Shown: in pieces, positions 9,282 to 20,909 of the stretch
How the letters are laid out: each line of letters starts with the position of its first letter
How positions within the stretch are numbered: position 1 is the stretch's first letter
Assembly: GCA_019426215.1 (NCBI GenBank)
Contig: CM033400.1
Coordinates: forward strand, 21,622,568 to 21,686,567
DNA from: Buddleja alternifolia
Lineage: Eukaryota > Streptophyta > Magnoliopsida > Lamiales > Scrophulariaceae
Direction: 5' to 3'
DNA: 64,000 bases
The notes under the pieces: generated by a model
Databases searched by the model: none
Told to the model about the DNA's origin: nothing
The model's input: only the letters and a program-made list of their open reading frames with translations
Position numbers and translations under genes: made by a program

Positions 9282-10600
9282 GTACCTAGAGCTAGAGCCG
9301 ATACATATGTATGGTACTTTGATAGTGGATCGTCAAGGCACATGACTGGTTCCAAAGATCTCCTGATCAACTATCAAGCTTCCAATGGTCCTCAGGTTGT
9401 ATTTGGTGACAACTCCGAAGGTAAAACAAAAGGTATAGGTACTGTGCATAGGGGGAACATCATGATAAGTGATGTTTATTTTGTTGAGGGTCTGAAGCAC
9501 AATTTATTCAGCATAAGTCAATTCTGTGATAAAGGCTTTGAAGTCATATTCTCAAGTGACTGCTGCTATATAAACGACGCTAAAACTAAGTCTACTAAAT
9601 TGAAAGGAAAAAGAACTAACAATGTATATTTAGTAGATTGGGGTTCAACACTTGATAACAACCCAACATGTTTTGTTGCTAAAAGTGAATGTAAAATGGG
9701 TTGGTTATGGCATAGAAAAATGAAGCACCTCAACTTTAAGACAATCTGTCAGCTTATAAGTCAAAATCTTGTAGAGGGATTACCAAATGGACCATTTCAT
9801 AAGGATCATCTTTGTGACGCTTGTCAAATTGGTAAACAAGTTAAATCATCGTTCAAGAGAAAACCTCATCTATTTACCTCTAGAATACTTGAACTACTTC
9901 ACATGGATCTGTTTAGACCTGTTCAAACAATCAGTGTAATTGGTAAAAAGTATACTTTGGTGATAGTAGATAATTTCTCTCAATTTACTTGGGTGGAATT
10001 TCTTTCATCCAAAGATGAAACATGTGACAAGTTAACAACGCTTATTCGACAACTTCAAACATTGAAAAATCTTAAGGTTGCAAGAATAAGAAGCGTTCAC
10101 TGTACTGAGTTTACTAACAAGATTGTTGAGAAGTTTTGTGCAGAAAATGGAATACATCATGAGTATTCAGCTCCCAGAACTCCCCAACATAATGGTGTTG
10201 CTGAGCGCCGGAACCGAACGCTAAAGGAAGCCGCTAGGACTATGTTAGCAGAATCCAAGCTCGCTCCTAGATTTTGGGCCGAAGCGATCAACGCTGCCTG
10301 TTACACTCAAAACCGCGGCATGATCAACAAATAGCATGGGAAAACTCCATATGAATTGTGGAAGGGACGTAAGCCAAATGTTTCAAATTTTCACGTCTTT
10401 AGTTCTAAATGTTTTATCCATAATAATGGAACCCAAAGCCTAAAGACTTTTGATCCTAAAGCGGATGAGGGAATCTTTCTAGGCTACGCCAAGAATGGAA
10501 AGAATTTTCGCATTCTTAATAAGATCAAATCAAAGGTTTGAGGAATCGTATCTTATGTTGTTTTTGATGATGCTAACCAAGACCGAGTAAGGTTAATTAG
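9282..10600 (+). pseudogene. pol: A protease and integrase
   Basis: Copia aspartic protease with the motif WYFDSGSSRHMTG, then the GAG-pre-integrase zinc region (WLWHRKMKHLNF, LCDACQIGKQ; HHCC pattern) and the integrase core (LELLHMDLFRPVQ, YTLVIVDNFSQFTWVEFL, EYSAPRTPQHNGVAERRNRTL). The DD35E residues appear as D in HMDLF, H in place of D at RSVHCTEF (changed), and E in GVAERRN. A stop at 10332-10334 (TAG where the family has a glutamine codon) and further stops and shifts after 10541 break the frame. The first codon of the open frame (9276) is TTG, so there is no real start here; expression depended on gag. Confidence 0.85.
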
Positions 10601-10612
10601 ATGATGTAGGAG

Positions 10613-12517
10613 TTGATAAATCTATGTCATCAAGCGTCTAAGATTACTATTGATGAAGATACTGACGACGATGATGAGATCTCAGTGCCACCTCCTAAGA
10701 TTACTCGTGAGATTACTCTAAATAATCATGTAAGAAATGCTGATGATCATGAAGAGAATAATCATCAAGAGCACACAAGCAATTGTGAACTTGGAGTGCC
10801 TACGCAAGAAGGTAGTCAAGCGTATGTTCCTCAAGCGCCTGCTCAACCTCTTAACCCCTTCCAACCTGAGAGACTATGGTTGCGAGATCATCCACCAAAG
10901 CAGATTATTGGAGATATTGAAGCACCTGTTAGGACTAGAGCCGCTACGTTCAATGAGGCTATGTTCGCAAGCTTTCTAACTCAAATGGAACCTAAGAAAG
11001 TGGATGAAGCGCTAAGCGACCCAAGTTGGATTGAAGCCATGCAAGAAGAGCTTAATCAGTTCGAACGAAATAAAGTTTGGATGCTAGTACCAAGACCAAC
11101 TCACCAAGGAGTTATTGGAACTAGATGGGTATATAGAAACAAGATGGATGAGAACGGCATTGTTATAAGAAACAAGGCGAGACTCGTAGCTCAAGGATAT
11201 TGCCAAGAGGAGGGTATTGACTTTGATGAGACATACACTCCTGTCGCTCGTCTTGAAGCAATTCGCATGTTTCTAGCGTATGCAGCGTTCAACAAGTTCA
11301 TGGTGTATCAAATGGACGTGAAGAGTGCCTTCCTGAATGTTAAACTCCAAGAAGAAGTGTATGTGGAGCAACCACCAGGATTCATCAACAATCATGGTAA
11401 GGGTATGGTTTACAAGCTAGAAAAAGCACTTTACGGGCTTAAGCAAGCACCCCGAGCATGGTATGACACTCTCTCTATCTTTCTTATTGGTAAAGGCTTT
11501 TCAAAAGGCAGCGTTGATACAACGTTATTTAAAATTACCAATAACGAAGATATTCTCTTAGTCCAAATTTATGTTGATGATATTATATTTGGTTCTACTA
11601 ACAAGCGTCTGTGTGAGAAATTTTCGAAAATGATGCAAGAACAATTTGAAATGAGCATGATGGGTGAATTAACTTTCTTCTTAGGACTACAAGTTAAACA
11701 ACTCTCGAATGGCATATTTATTAACCAAGCTAAATATACACGAGATATGATTAAGAAATTTGGTATGGAAAATGCATCATATTAAAAAATTCCAAAGAGC
11801 CAAACGCTTAAGTTAGATAAAGATGAAAGTGGAAAGAAAGTTGATATTACTAATTATAGAGGTATCATCGGTTCACTTCTTTATCTTACTGCCAGCAGAC
11901 CTGATATTATGTTTTCGGTATGCATGTGTGCACGATTTCAAGTTGATCCTAAAGAGTCACACTTAATTGCTGCCAAGAAGATCCTTAAATACCTAAAAGC
12001 CACACAGAATGTGGGCTTATGGTATCCTAGGGACTCTCCTTTTGAACTAATTGGTTACTCAGATGCAGATTTTGCAGGTTGCAAAATAGATCGTAAAAGC
12101 ACTAGTGGTACTTGTCAATTTCTAGGTGATAGGTTAGTTTCATGGCATAGCAAGAAACAACAATCCATAGCTACCTCCACAGCCGAAGCTGAGTATGTAG
12201 CCGCAGGAAGTTGTTGTGCACAAGTATTATGGATGAGGCAACAACTTAGAGATTATGGAACAATCCTAGGTCCAACCCCCATTCATTGTGATAACCATAG
12301 CGCTCTAGCCATGACTCAAAATCCTGTTCTTCATTCCAGAACCAAACACATTGACATTAGATATCATTTTCTTCGTGACCACGTTCAAAAGAAAGATATC
12401 TCCATGCACTTCATTGGAACTGACAAACAATTGGCAGATATCTTCACCAAAGCACTCAACAAACAACGTTTTCTCACTTTGAGAAGTGAACTTGGTATGA
12501 TTGATTTAAACGCTTAA
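10613..12517 (+). pseudogene. pol: A reverse transcriptase and RNase H
   Basis: Copia [76 protein letters not shown] and the catalytic YVDD in [11 protein letters not shown]. RNase [55 protein letters not shown] and the end [21 protein letters not shown] stop at 11783-11785 (TAA where B has TCA) splits it between RT and RNase H. The acidic linker before RT is decayed near 10600. This is the best-preserved part of A. Confidence 0.9.
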
Positions 12518-13370
12518 TCATCAAGCATCATACTTTAAGACATATAATTTAGGGGGAATCCACTTGATTTATGTCTAAAAGCTTTCTTTGAAAAACAAAA
12601 CAAATGGTACAAGTTATCAAATTTAGGGGGAACCTTAAAATTGTACTTGAACATAACTGTAAGCGTCAATGATCAGAATTTTCAGATGCATGATCATCAA
12701 CGCTCAGTATTATTTTTGCATAAAATATTGGATGCTCAAACATAAAAAGGACTTTGACTTTAAGCGTCTATATTACAACAGTTATAATGAATACCAACCA
12801 ATGGTATCAAGTTAAGCGTTGAAACTATTCCATTCAACACTTAATATAATTATTTTTTTTAAGTCATGCATAAATCTTTACACGCTTCTTTTGAAGTAGT
12901 GGGTAGACTCAAAAGTCTATTTTGTACTCTACTCGCACGCTTCTATCACATCAAACTGGCGGGTAATCAAAAGTTTCTTTTCAAAATGACGGTTCAGAGA
13001 TAGCACATGTTTGTGTAAGTGTCGGTGTACAAACGGGCGCATGCGTTACACTCTGAAAATGCCAAACATTTTTAAAATTTTAACTCGGATGTCAAATCTT
13101 TATACATGAGAATTACCAAATGTAACTTCTCTCTATTACACAAAACTCGCGTCCGTAGTTAATGAATTTATAGCTGAGATTCAACAATCGTTACACGTGT
13201 CTAAATCCTATAGAGACTAGAGAACACAAGTTTAAAAAATTCTTTAATGTGTCATTTAAAACACAATTTCTACAGAAAGACAATTTACTTTTACTCAAAC
13301 ATATTTGCAAAACTTATTCTCTCTCTCTCTCAAAGTAAAAGAAAATCTCAGTTCATCTCTTTCACTAAAA
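12518..13370 (+). other. A spacer between pol and ORF3 with extra polypurine tracts
   Basis: No coding region. Two G-rich tracts, TTTAGGGGGAATCC (about 12549-12562) and TTTAGGGGGAACC (about 12621-12633), follow soon after the RNase H stop. Repeated polypurine tracts after pol are a described hallmark of Sireviruses. The rest is AT-rich with a CT repeat near 13320, and aligns with 28017-28833 of B. Confidence 0.65.
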
Positions 13371-16300
13371 CTAGCACCAAAGAAATCTTCGTCTACTTCT
13401 GCTGAACTTACCATCAAGGTGACTGAAGGTCTTGTTGTCGACTGGAAATTTCTCTATGAACAACCTCAGATCAACCTAACAGACATGATGGACATGGTCG
13501 TCAAAGCTGGGCTCAAATCGCTCAAATCGTTCTTGACCCAATACTCATATATGTTTCCGACTGAAGTCGATACCTTTTGAAAGACTGCTAAACTTTCAGA
13601 GGACAAGAAGTCTATCTCCTGTCTAATTCCTCTATCCAAGAAGGAGCCTCCCAAGGAATTTATCTTGTCTGCAGCCTCCATTGCCGAGAACTTCAATCTG
13701 CCAAATGAGGATGAGGCATTGGATTGCGTTACTTTAAAACAGATCAAGGAAGCATGGACAACCATGAGTGCGTACAACGATGTGCCCTACACTCAATACT
13801 TCGAGAAGAAATAACTGGTATCCAAATACAGGCTGTTGGCTGATTTCTGCAGCAAGATCATAGAATGCCGAGTGGGAACCTTTGATAAGGTAAACCCAGT
13901 ACAATTTCAGATGATGACTGCTATACTCCTCAACATCAAAATCAACTGGAGTGAGTACATTTTTGGAAGATTTCGGGACAGTCTAAGCGCCTCGAATAAA
14001 CCTTATGGACTTGTTCTAAGTGACATGTTGTACAAATCACAGTGTGTATACTCGTCTGAACTTCCGTTAAATAAGTCGAAGTTGCTGGGAAAAAGGATTC
14101 TGAATAATCTCTTCAATCCTCCCAAAATTGGTGGTGCTGCTAAACCACTGTCTGAGCGTCTGGAAGTACGTCAAGCGTCCGATGAGGAAGCGGAGCGTCC
14201 AGTGCCAGAAGAAGCCGTGAAACGTCCGTCTGCAACAAAGAAGAGGGCTCCTAGAAAGCCCAAGGCTCAATTTGTTCCTTCTCCTCAAAAGGACGATGAG
14301 GAAACCAATGAGGATGCCAAGGACAAGTTACCTCTCAAGAGGAGGAAGCTGGAAGGGATCATCACACAAATAGAATTTGAAGAACCAGCTGCTGATCCTC
14401 CCGCTCCAACGCTTAAGCTCGTTGAAGGAGTCAACGTGAAGAAAACCTTCAAGCGTTCCAGGACTAGCAAGAGTCGAGTTGCTCCTATTCCTGAAGAGCC
14501 TGAGACTGATGAGCCAAGCGCTCAAGTTGCTAATAAGACAAGCGCTCAAGTTGCTATTGAGCCAAGCGCTCAAAGTATTGCTATTGAGACAAGTTCTCAG
14601 GGTAAGTTTATTTCTTCCCACAACATTTCTATCCCTACATCTGTAGAAGATCCTGCTCTTATAGAGGATAGTTCTTATATTACAGCTATAGTTCCAGCCG
14701 CTCCTGAAGTGTCACCAGATGTCCTCCTGGATGTTGATATGACAAAAGTCGTCACTATCGCTAAAGATGTTGCCGCAGAAGTTGCTGCAATTGAAGCTGA
14801 GGAACCTGCTACTACAGAGGTTCAGACTTCCATCCCTGTTCAGGCTATAACAGAGGCACACTCAGAAGGTCAGAGTGTTGCTGAAGACGTTCCAGCTCCT
14901 AGACACTTCTTCAAACTCGACATGCTGAAGACAATTGATCATTCAATCAACTATATGCCCCCAGCGCTCGAAGAAGATTTCATTCCTGCAGGATACAATG
15001 AAGAACGATACATTGCTGCTGAGAATGACATTGCTCTGCTGATTAATACTGACCGTCAAATCCGGGATACAGTATTTAACGCTGCTTTAACAGAAATTGA
15101 GAGGAAGTATTATCTGGCCACTCAACTTGGAAGACCCCTGGCCAAATACCATCTTTTGTTATTCTTCAACAAGACAGACAAGGAGGAAGAACTCTTAGAT
15201 GTGACGTGGATCTGGCCTACTATCTAGATTATGGCCACAGCAAACCAACCGGTTTCGCTTTAAGGGATTACAACATTCGTGTGTATGAGCCTCTTCGTCC
15301 GAGCTTTCTCAATCCATCAGAGTCCGTCTTGAATAGAGAAGGCTACACACATTTTCCTCAAACAGCTCATAGTGTTGAAAATCTATTTTCAGTCAATCCA
15401 CTTCATCTGTGGAAGAATAAAGCAGTTCATGCCGGTGAGCGTCTCGAATCTTTGACAGATTTGATTCAGACTGAAGCCGATGCTTTTTTTGACAGTGTCT
15501 GGAATGCCAACTATCAGCCTGATAGATATCGCTTTGAATCTATCAGAGATATTCATCATGAAGACATTCGTGCTATGGTCAATGCGGGAACAGACTACTG
15601 CATGAATGAAGTTAACTGGGTTGAAGCGTATATGGGCAGCAAATATACTTTCTCAGAGTTAGTCCAAGCTCCCCATCTTTTTGGCATAGGCATGCATGAC
15701 AAGAAGCGGCAGTTCGCCAAGTATTGCCTCAAGAAGCGTCAACAGAGAGTTGGACCTGTTCTAAAGCTCCCAATCATTAGACATCAAATTGAGTAGTGTC
15801 TGCGTCAAGAGCTTCACAGATTATCCTCTTCTCCTCTTCTGTTCAACGCTCAAGCATCTTCCAGTGGTACCTCTTCTGTATCGTGCTTAAATTTTGCTCC
15901 AAGCTACTGCGAGGAGAATTTCAATCTGATGGTGAAAATTTTGTCTCCCGTATCTCTGTTCGATAAAATCTTCACTGCCAATCTCAGATCTTGGAACGGC
16001 TCAGTAATCAATTCATTTAAAGGATATCCACTGCTCCCTTCTATCGGCAACGAGATACTCGGTCATTATGAGTTTATCCTCTCCTTGCTTGAAAGGAATC
16101 AAGAGCTGGCTCAAGCCATATATCCATACTTAGAAGTGTACTATGCTGATTGTGTACCTGAGAATCAACATCTTACATCACTTCCCTCAGACTGCTTGAT
16201 TGGATTTTCCAGACATTACTGCCCAGATTCAATCTTTTCCATCTGTCAAGCGCCGTCCAAAGTCTTTCCGAATCATGTGCTAGATATCATTGGTCCAATG

Positions 16301-17638
16301 CACATCAGGGCCATTGATAGTCCCCTTCACACCTTCATTTCCGGTACTTGTATATCTCGAACCTGACTCACTGAACTTTTGGAAGCTTCGTCCACCTCTT
16401 ATGCCGATTTAGCAAATTGGAACTTCAAATTCGATGACTTTCGCCAACCTGAGTCAGCGCTTGAGGAAGCGCCTGCTAAGTCAGCTGAAGCGTTCACGTC
16501 TGCAGTTACAAGTATTCCAGCGTCTGCTAAAGAACTCGTTCAAGCGTCTCAACCAGAGGATATTCCTGACGCTCCTGAACCCGTTACTGATGATATTGCT
16601 GAGGATCTTTCTCTTGACATTCGAGGTACTGTCTTTGATCCCGCATATCAAGTTCCCATTGACTCTCTCAAACACTCATCCAGGTTCAAGCGATCGGCTC
16701 CTCAAGCGGTTCATCTAGATGAGAGTCAATCTTTTGGTCCTTTGCTCAAATCCGTTTTGGAGAGTATCAGTGCTCATGCTACTCAGAACGAAGAATCTCT
16801 TCACTGGATTAAAGACGATTCGGCAAAGATTGAGACTCACGTTATGAGCGCTCAAATCGCTCATATGCGTAGTTCAGCTCAAGAGGCTGTTGGTGAGTGC
16901 AAACAACACTTTCAAGAAATGCATGATGCCACTCAAGCTAACCAACTTGCCATGAAAGAAGAGCTCGAAAATCGCCTAGAAACCCTTGAGACTTCTCTGA
17001 ATGACGCTACCAGCGCCAAGCTTCTCACCTTGCAGGAACGCTTCAACAAGCGTCTAGACGACATCACAGATTCTATGTCTCAGATTGCTCATCAGGTCAG
17101 CTTACTCACAGATCATTTCCTACAGACTGATGATGGCAATAAGGGGGAAGAGAAGAAGAAAGGAGAAAAGAGGAAAGCGTCTAGTTCAAGAGAAGAGCCT
17201 CCATCTCTTTCTGCGCTTAGTCTCCCATCTTGGATAACTGCTTTGAAGGTAAGCACCTCTGGAGCGCCTAGTAGTACACTAAAGGAACCTCTAAGAGCAT
17301 TATATCCAAATCTACCAATACCTACAAGAGCACTGCTTGAACAGTTTGACATCCCTCTTCAAAGAACATCTATTCCAGAACCTACAGATCCAAGAATCTT
17401 AGCTGAAGAGAGGAAGATGACTGACTTTATCCAAGCTTTTCGAATTTGCTTAAGGTATATGGGTATTGACCCAACTGATTGGGACAATCATTTTACTGCT
17501 TTCAAGAAGAGACAGGAAGAAGAAAATAAGCTTATAATCAACAAAGATCATGAAGCAATGATGACCTTGGAAGACAATCTGACTGAAGCTATCCAAGCTG
17601 AAATGCCCAAGCGATACAAAGTTAGACCAAGACGTTAA
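13371..17638 (+). pseudogene. A third ORF (env-position ORF3), about 1,420 codons, broken
   Basis: Matches B ORF3 from its first codons, but the ATG of B is CTA here. Breaks: TGA at 13578-13580 (B has TGG), TAA at 13813-13815, a frameshift near 15210, TAG at 15794-15796, and TGA at 16364-16366. Parts visible: an N-terminal globular region (VTEGLVVDWKFLYEQPQINL, FDKVNPVQFQMMTAILLN); a basic then acidic linker with 9-residue SAQVA repeats (14508-14600); a conserved middle (DLAYYLDYGHSKPTGFALRD, LPSDCLIGFSRHY); a predicted coiled coil (about 16740-17120); a lysine-rich stretch; and a C-terminal block ending PKRYKVRPRR. No signal peptide or clear membrane span is seen, so an envelope role is not supported. 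Confidence 0.75.
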
Positions 17639-17850
17639 AGCTTTTGATTTGCATTATCTATATTCTTGTCTCTTATATCTTTATTTGTTCAGTTGTAAAA
17701 TGCTTGTAATCACTGATATATATATAAATGCATTTTTTTTAGCTGAAACATCTCGTTGAAGCGTAACTAACTCTAACTTACTAACATAACGCTTATTAAC
17801 TTTGGCTGTCGTAACTCTTGAACTATAAAAGAGTAAGTATTGCCATCATT
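17639..17850 (+). other. A 3' untranslated region
   Basis: AT-rich stretch between ORF3 and the polypurine tract. It contains a short TA run near 17720 and aligns with 39074-39290 of B. Nothing else is seen. Confidence 0.5.
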
Positions 17851-17864
17851 AAAAAGGGGGAAAT
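17851..17864 (+). other. A polypurine tract
   Basis: AAAAAGGGGGAAAT directly before the LTR start TGTTAGGAATTTC; the same tract stands at 39290-39303 in B. Confidence 0.85.
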
Positions 17865-19543
17865 TGTTAGGAATTTCATGATAGATGTTTTGATGATGAC
17901 AATTAGGAATCTTGTTAGACCCCAAAGTTATGTATGCTTAAATTTCATAGATACTTGTATAAGCATTTGAACATTAGAAATGTATAGGCTTTATTTATCT
18001 TTTACTTTTGACACTCTTAGATCAAGAAGTCGGTTAGATTAAGCGTTTGATACTTTCTGATTGAGCTTATCAAGGCTGCGAAATCTGAAGATTCCAAGCG
18101 TCCAAGAAATCAATAGTGAATGAAGTTTGAAGAAGTTCATTCTAAGCGCCTGACATGTTCTGAGTGAGGTGTCAAGTAACGAAGACTGAAGTCTCAAGCG
18201 TCTACACTTCTAAATAAAGTCTGAAGACTTTTCCAAGCGTCTAAACATTAAATAGTCCTCCAGATTAAATGGAACTTTCAGCTCATGAATGAAGCGTCTA
18301 TCAAATGAAAAACATTCTCCTGAAGCGTCAGATCGAAAGGAGTTTAATGCAAATATTCTCAGTGCATTAAATGCTAACGGGAATTTAATTCAAATGCATT
18401 AAATGCTGATAAGAGCATTAAATGTGATAAGCACTTTCAGACGTACGGAGAAGCCACCCTATTGGACTGTCAACAATTCAAAGACTGCAGCACCAACTTT
18501 TGTGCAGCAGATTTTCAGGAAAAAGTACAAAAGTTGTTCACTCGCGAAAGTGAGAGACACGCGCCCTTGCATGTGTCAAACGGACACTTTCTCCAAGAAT
18601 GCCTATAAATAGAACTTCAACAACAAGCCAAACATAGAGAACAATTATCAAGCCAAATTGTTATTGCATTGAAGTCTCATTCCTAAAACTCTCAGAAAAG
18701 CCAGGATACTCAAGAAAATATTCTCTTTGCTTTTCATCAAATCCTGAGACAGTCAACCCAATATCTCAAACATTCTTTTTGAAGAAACTACACTACTACT
18801 GAGATATTCCAGTTATTTGAACTTCATCAAAATCAAACAAACCTTTTTAGGAAAACCCTATCCAAGCCTCACGATCTGTGTGAAGTTGAAGTTGGATACT
18901 TGCCATATTTCTGGGTGAAAGAAGCAAGGGGATTGAAGTGATTTGGAGCAGAAATCTGTGTGACCAAGGAGCTCAAGTCATCGACATCCATCTCTCCCTA
19001 ATTTGTAGAAGATTCTGTGTGATTCTTTGAGAATCATTTTAGTGGATTGCCTCCAAGTGTTCGAGGAGAAGAAGGACGTAGTTGGGATTACACCACCCAA
19101 CGAAGCTTACAAATATTGTGTCATTTACTTTTCAGTCATTTCTTTTAGCTATTATATCATTGCATAAATTGATTAAGTAAAACACAATCAAAAGCTAAGC
19201 AACTAAGGAACCTCTTGTGACGCTAAAGCTTTCAAAGAGAAGACTTCAAAAATCATTCCGCTGTGCTAACACTGATTAAAGAACTGAACTCTTAACCTAC
19301 TTGGTCAAAGCATTCAAATCTTGAAGTCTGAGTTAACTTCCTAAAAACAGTCTTCATCAGACGCTTCGCCAAAGCGCCAATATTTTTAAGTGAACGCTTA
19401 AGTCAAGCGTGAGACACTTCAAGCGTCTATCTTTTCAAGGGTCCAAAAATCTTTTAGTACGAAACTTTTTGAAGTCGAAAAAGACTTCAGGGTCTATTCA
19501 ACCCCCCCTTCTAGACCCTTTCGTATGCCACTTGGGACCAGCA
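17865..19543 (+). repeat. A 3' LTR (1,679 bp)
   Basis: Starts TGTTAGGAATTTCATG after the polypurine tract and ends GGGACCAGCA, where other copies end GGGACCAACA. Rich in the word AAGCGTC/AAGCGCC (18035-18330 and 19360-19430). Right flank ATTAT continues the 5' LTR of element C, so A inserted into C; the matching left target copy is not in the window. Confidence 0.88.
18604..18611 (+). promoter_or_regulatory. TATA box of A LTR promoter
   Basis: TATAAATA in an LTR context conserved in B (21523, 39954) and in the solo LTR (about 45400). Upstream lies a short inverted repeat, CACTcgcgaaAGTG (about 18539-18552), also kept in both LTRs of B. Palindromes upstream of the TATA box are known for Sirevirus LTRs. 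Confidence 0.6.
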
Positions 19544-20460
19544 ATTATGATTCTTAGTATAATATCAAGTTCTATGAGTTTGACTAAACCATGACTCTTA
19601 CTTGATCGGGTCATGTCGGTGAAGAGCTTATACGCATATGGTATTCGTTGTCAAGGACATAATCATCTTGTTTTCAGTTGGGTTACGATTTGGTTCCACG
19701 GTGTTGACTAGGTGACAACCTTATCCTTTAGAATCCTCCCATTGCCAACTAAATCGAGCCTAAGGAGTCATGCTATGTGAAGAAAAGGAATATTTCCTTA
19801 AACTAAGGGTATTTTGGTAAAATCACATTTGATGTGAATTGTCTGACAAAATAGATGGCATGATTTAATTAAAGATATTTAATTTGATTAAATTAATTAA
19901 TTAAATCATATTAATTTATAAGTTGAATTATTTTAATTGGATTAATATAATTAATTAATTACCAATTTGATTGAACTTAAATTTAATTAATTACACATGG
20001 GCTAAGTAAAAACAAAACCCGAAGCCCATCTGGAAAAGGCCATTTCGGCCGCCCCTCACTATGTAAACCTGGGGAGTCTTTTACTTGGTATAACTAATCA
20101 ATCAGTGTTAGATATCCAAACATACAAGTCATTATTTTAGAATCTGACACTTAGTCAAAATAAACCTAGAGCATTAGTAAAGAAAAATCCCTCCCTCTCC
20201 ATCTACTCTAGCCGCCTGCAATAGTTGCGGAGGAGGAGATCGAGCTTTTCTTGGAGAATTTTTCTTCCGCGTGATTATCTAGAGGCAAGAGTCCGGGGTT
20301 GCTGCTGATAATTCAAGAATCAATAGACAAAAAAGGTAATTCGATTACTCTTGACAAATCTCATTAATTGTTCTATATGCTAATATCATGAATGTCCCCG
20401 AATCGGATTCTCGGGTGTCATTCGGATTAAAATTTTTATCCGCAAGACCGAATCACAACA
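19544..20460 (+). repeat. C 5' LTR, 3' portion
   Basis: Matches the last 928 bp or so of the C 3' LTR (for example GATTCTTAGTA...TATCAAG, then TTTCGGCCGCCCCTCACTAT) and ends CACAACA before the primer site. The first part of the LTR would lie left of Sirevirus A and is not in the window. Confidence 0.85.
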
Positions 20461-20461
20461 G

Positions 20462-20474
20462 TGATATCAGAGCC
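20462..20474 (+). other. C primer-binding site
   Basis: TGATATCAGAGCC, one base after the LTR end. It resembles TGGTATCAGAGCC, the complement of initiator tRNA-Met used by most copia elements. Confidence 0.8.
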
Positions 20475-20909
20475 AAAATTCGGAAATATCATGATATTTG
20501 TTGTATGTTTATGTATTTTAATTGTTATAATATCATAAACATGTATTTACATATTGTATGTAAATTCGAGTAATTTATTTTATGCATGTTTATCTGTAAA
20601 ATTAATTTTTCCATGAGTTGAATTGGATTTATTGGGTAAAACGAAAAATTGAATTGGATTCGTGATTTTAATAAAAATTGGATTTTTTTTTAAAAAATCG
20701 CATCTCCAGCCCTGCTGCTGCTGCTGTAAGGTGAGCGGTAGCAGGTGTTGGGCTTTAGACCAACACATTAGGGTTGTGTTGGGCTAAATCCCAACACCAA
20801 TATGCATAGCGAGCACAGCGCATAAATAAGCCCAACGCTGAACTATAGGCATATGCGCTGGGCCAAGCCCAGTGCACGGTAAAATATAGCGCTGGGCTTG
20901 GCCCAACAC
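20475..20909 (+). other. C leader, part 1
   Basis: AT-rich untranslated leader. From about 20740 it contains a GC-richer patch with repeated GCGCTGGGC and GTTGGGCT words in both orientations, able to pair. No ORF of note. Confidence 0.55.

Larger units (their letters stand above)
8796..19543 (+). mobile_element. Sirevirus-like copia element A (5'-truncated)
   Basis: Visible parts are the decayed gag end, protease, integrase, RT, RNase H, a third ORF of about 1,400 codons, a polypurine tract and a complete 3' LTR. The left part (5' LTR and most of gag) is missing, replaced by G1. The same family as B and the solo LTR. Sirevirus assignment rests on the large extra ORF after pol, the G-rich tracts soon after pol, the AAAAAGGGGGAAAT tract at the LTR, and the initiator-Met primer site in copy B. 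Its 3' LTR ends inside the 5' LTR of element C. Confidence 0.88.

Noticed and set aside
13371..17638. Calling ORF3 a viral envelope gene
   Set aside because: It has the position of the Sirevirus env-like ORF, but no signal peptide or membrane span is visible in A or B.
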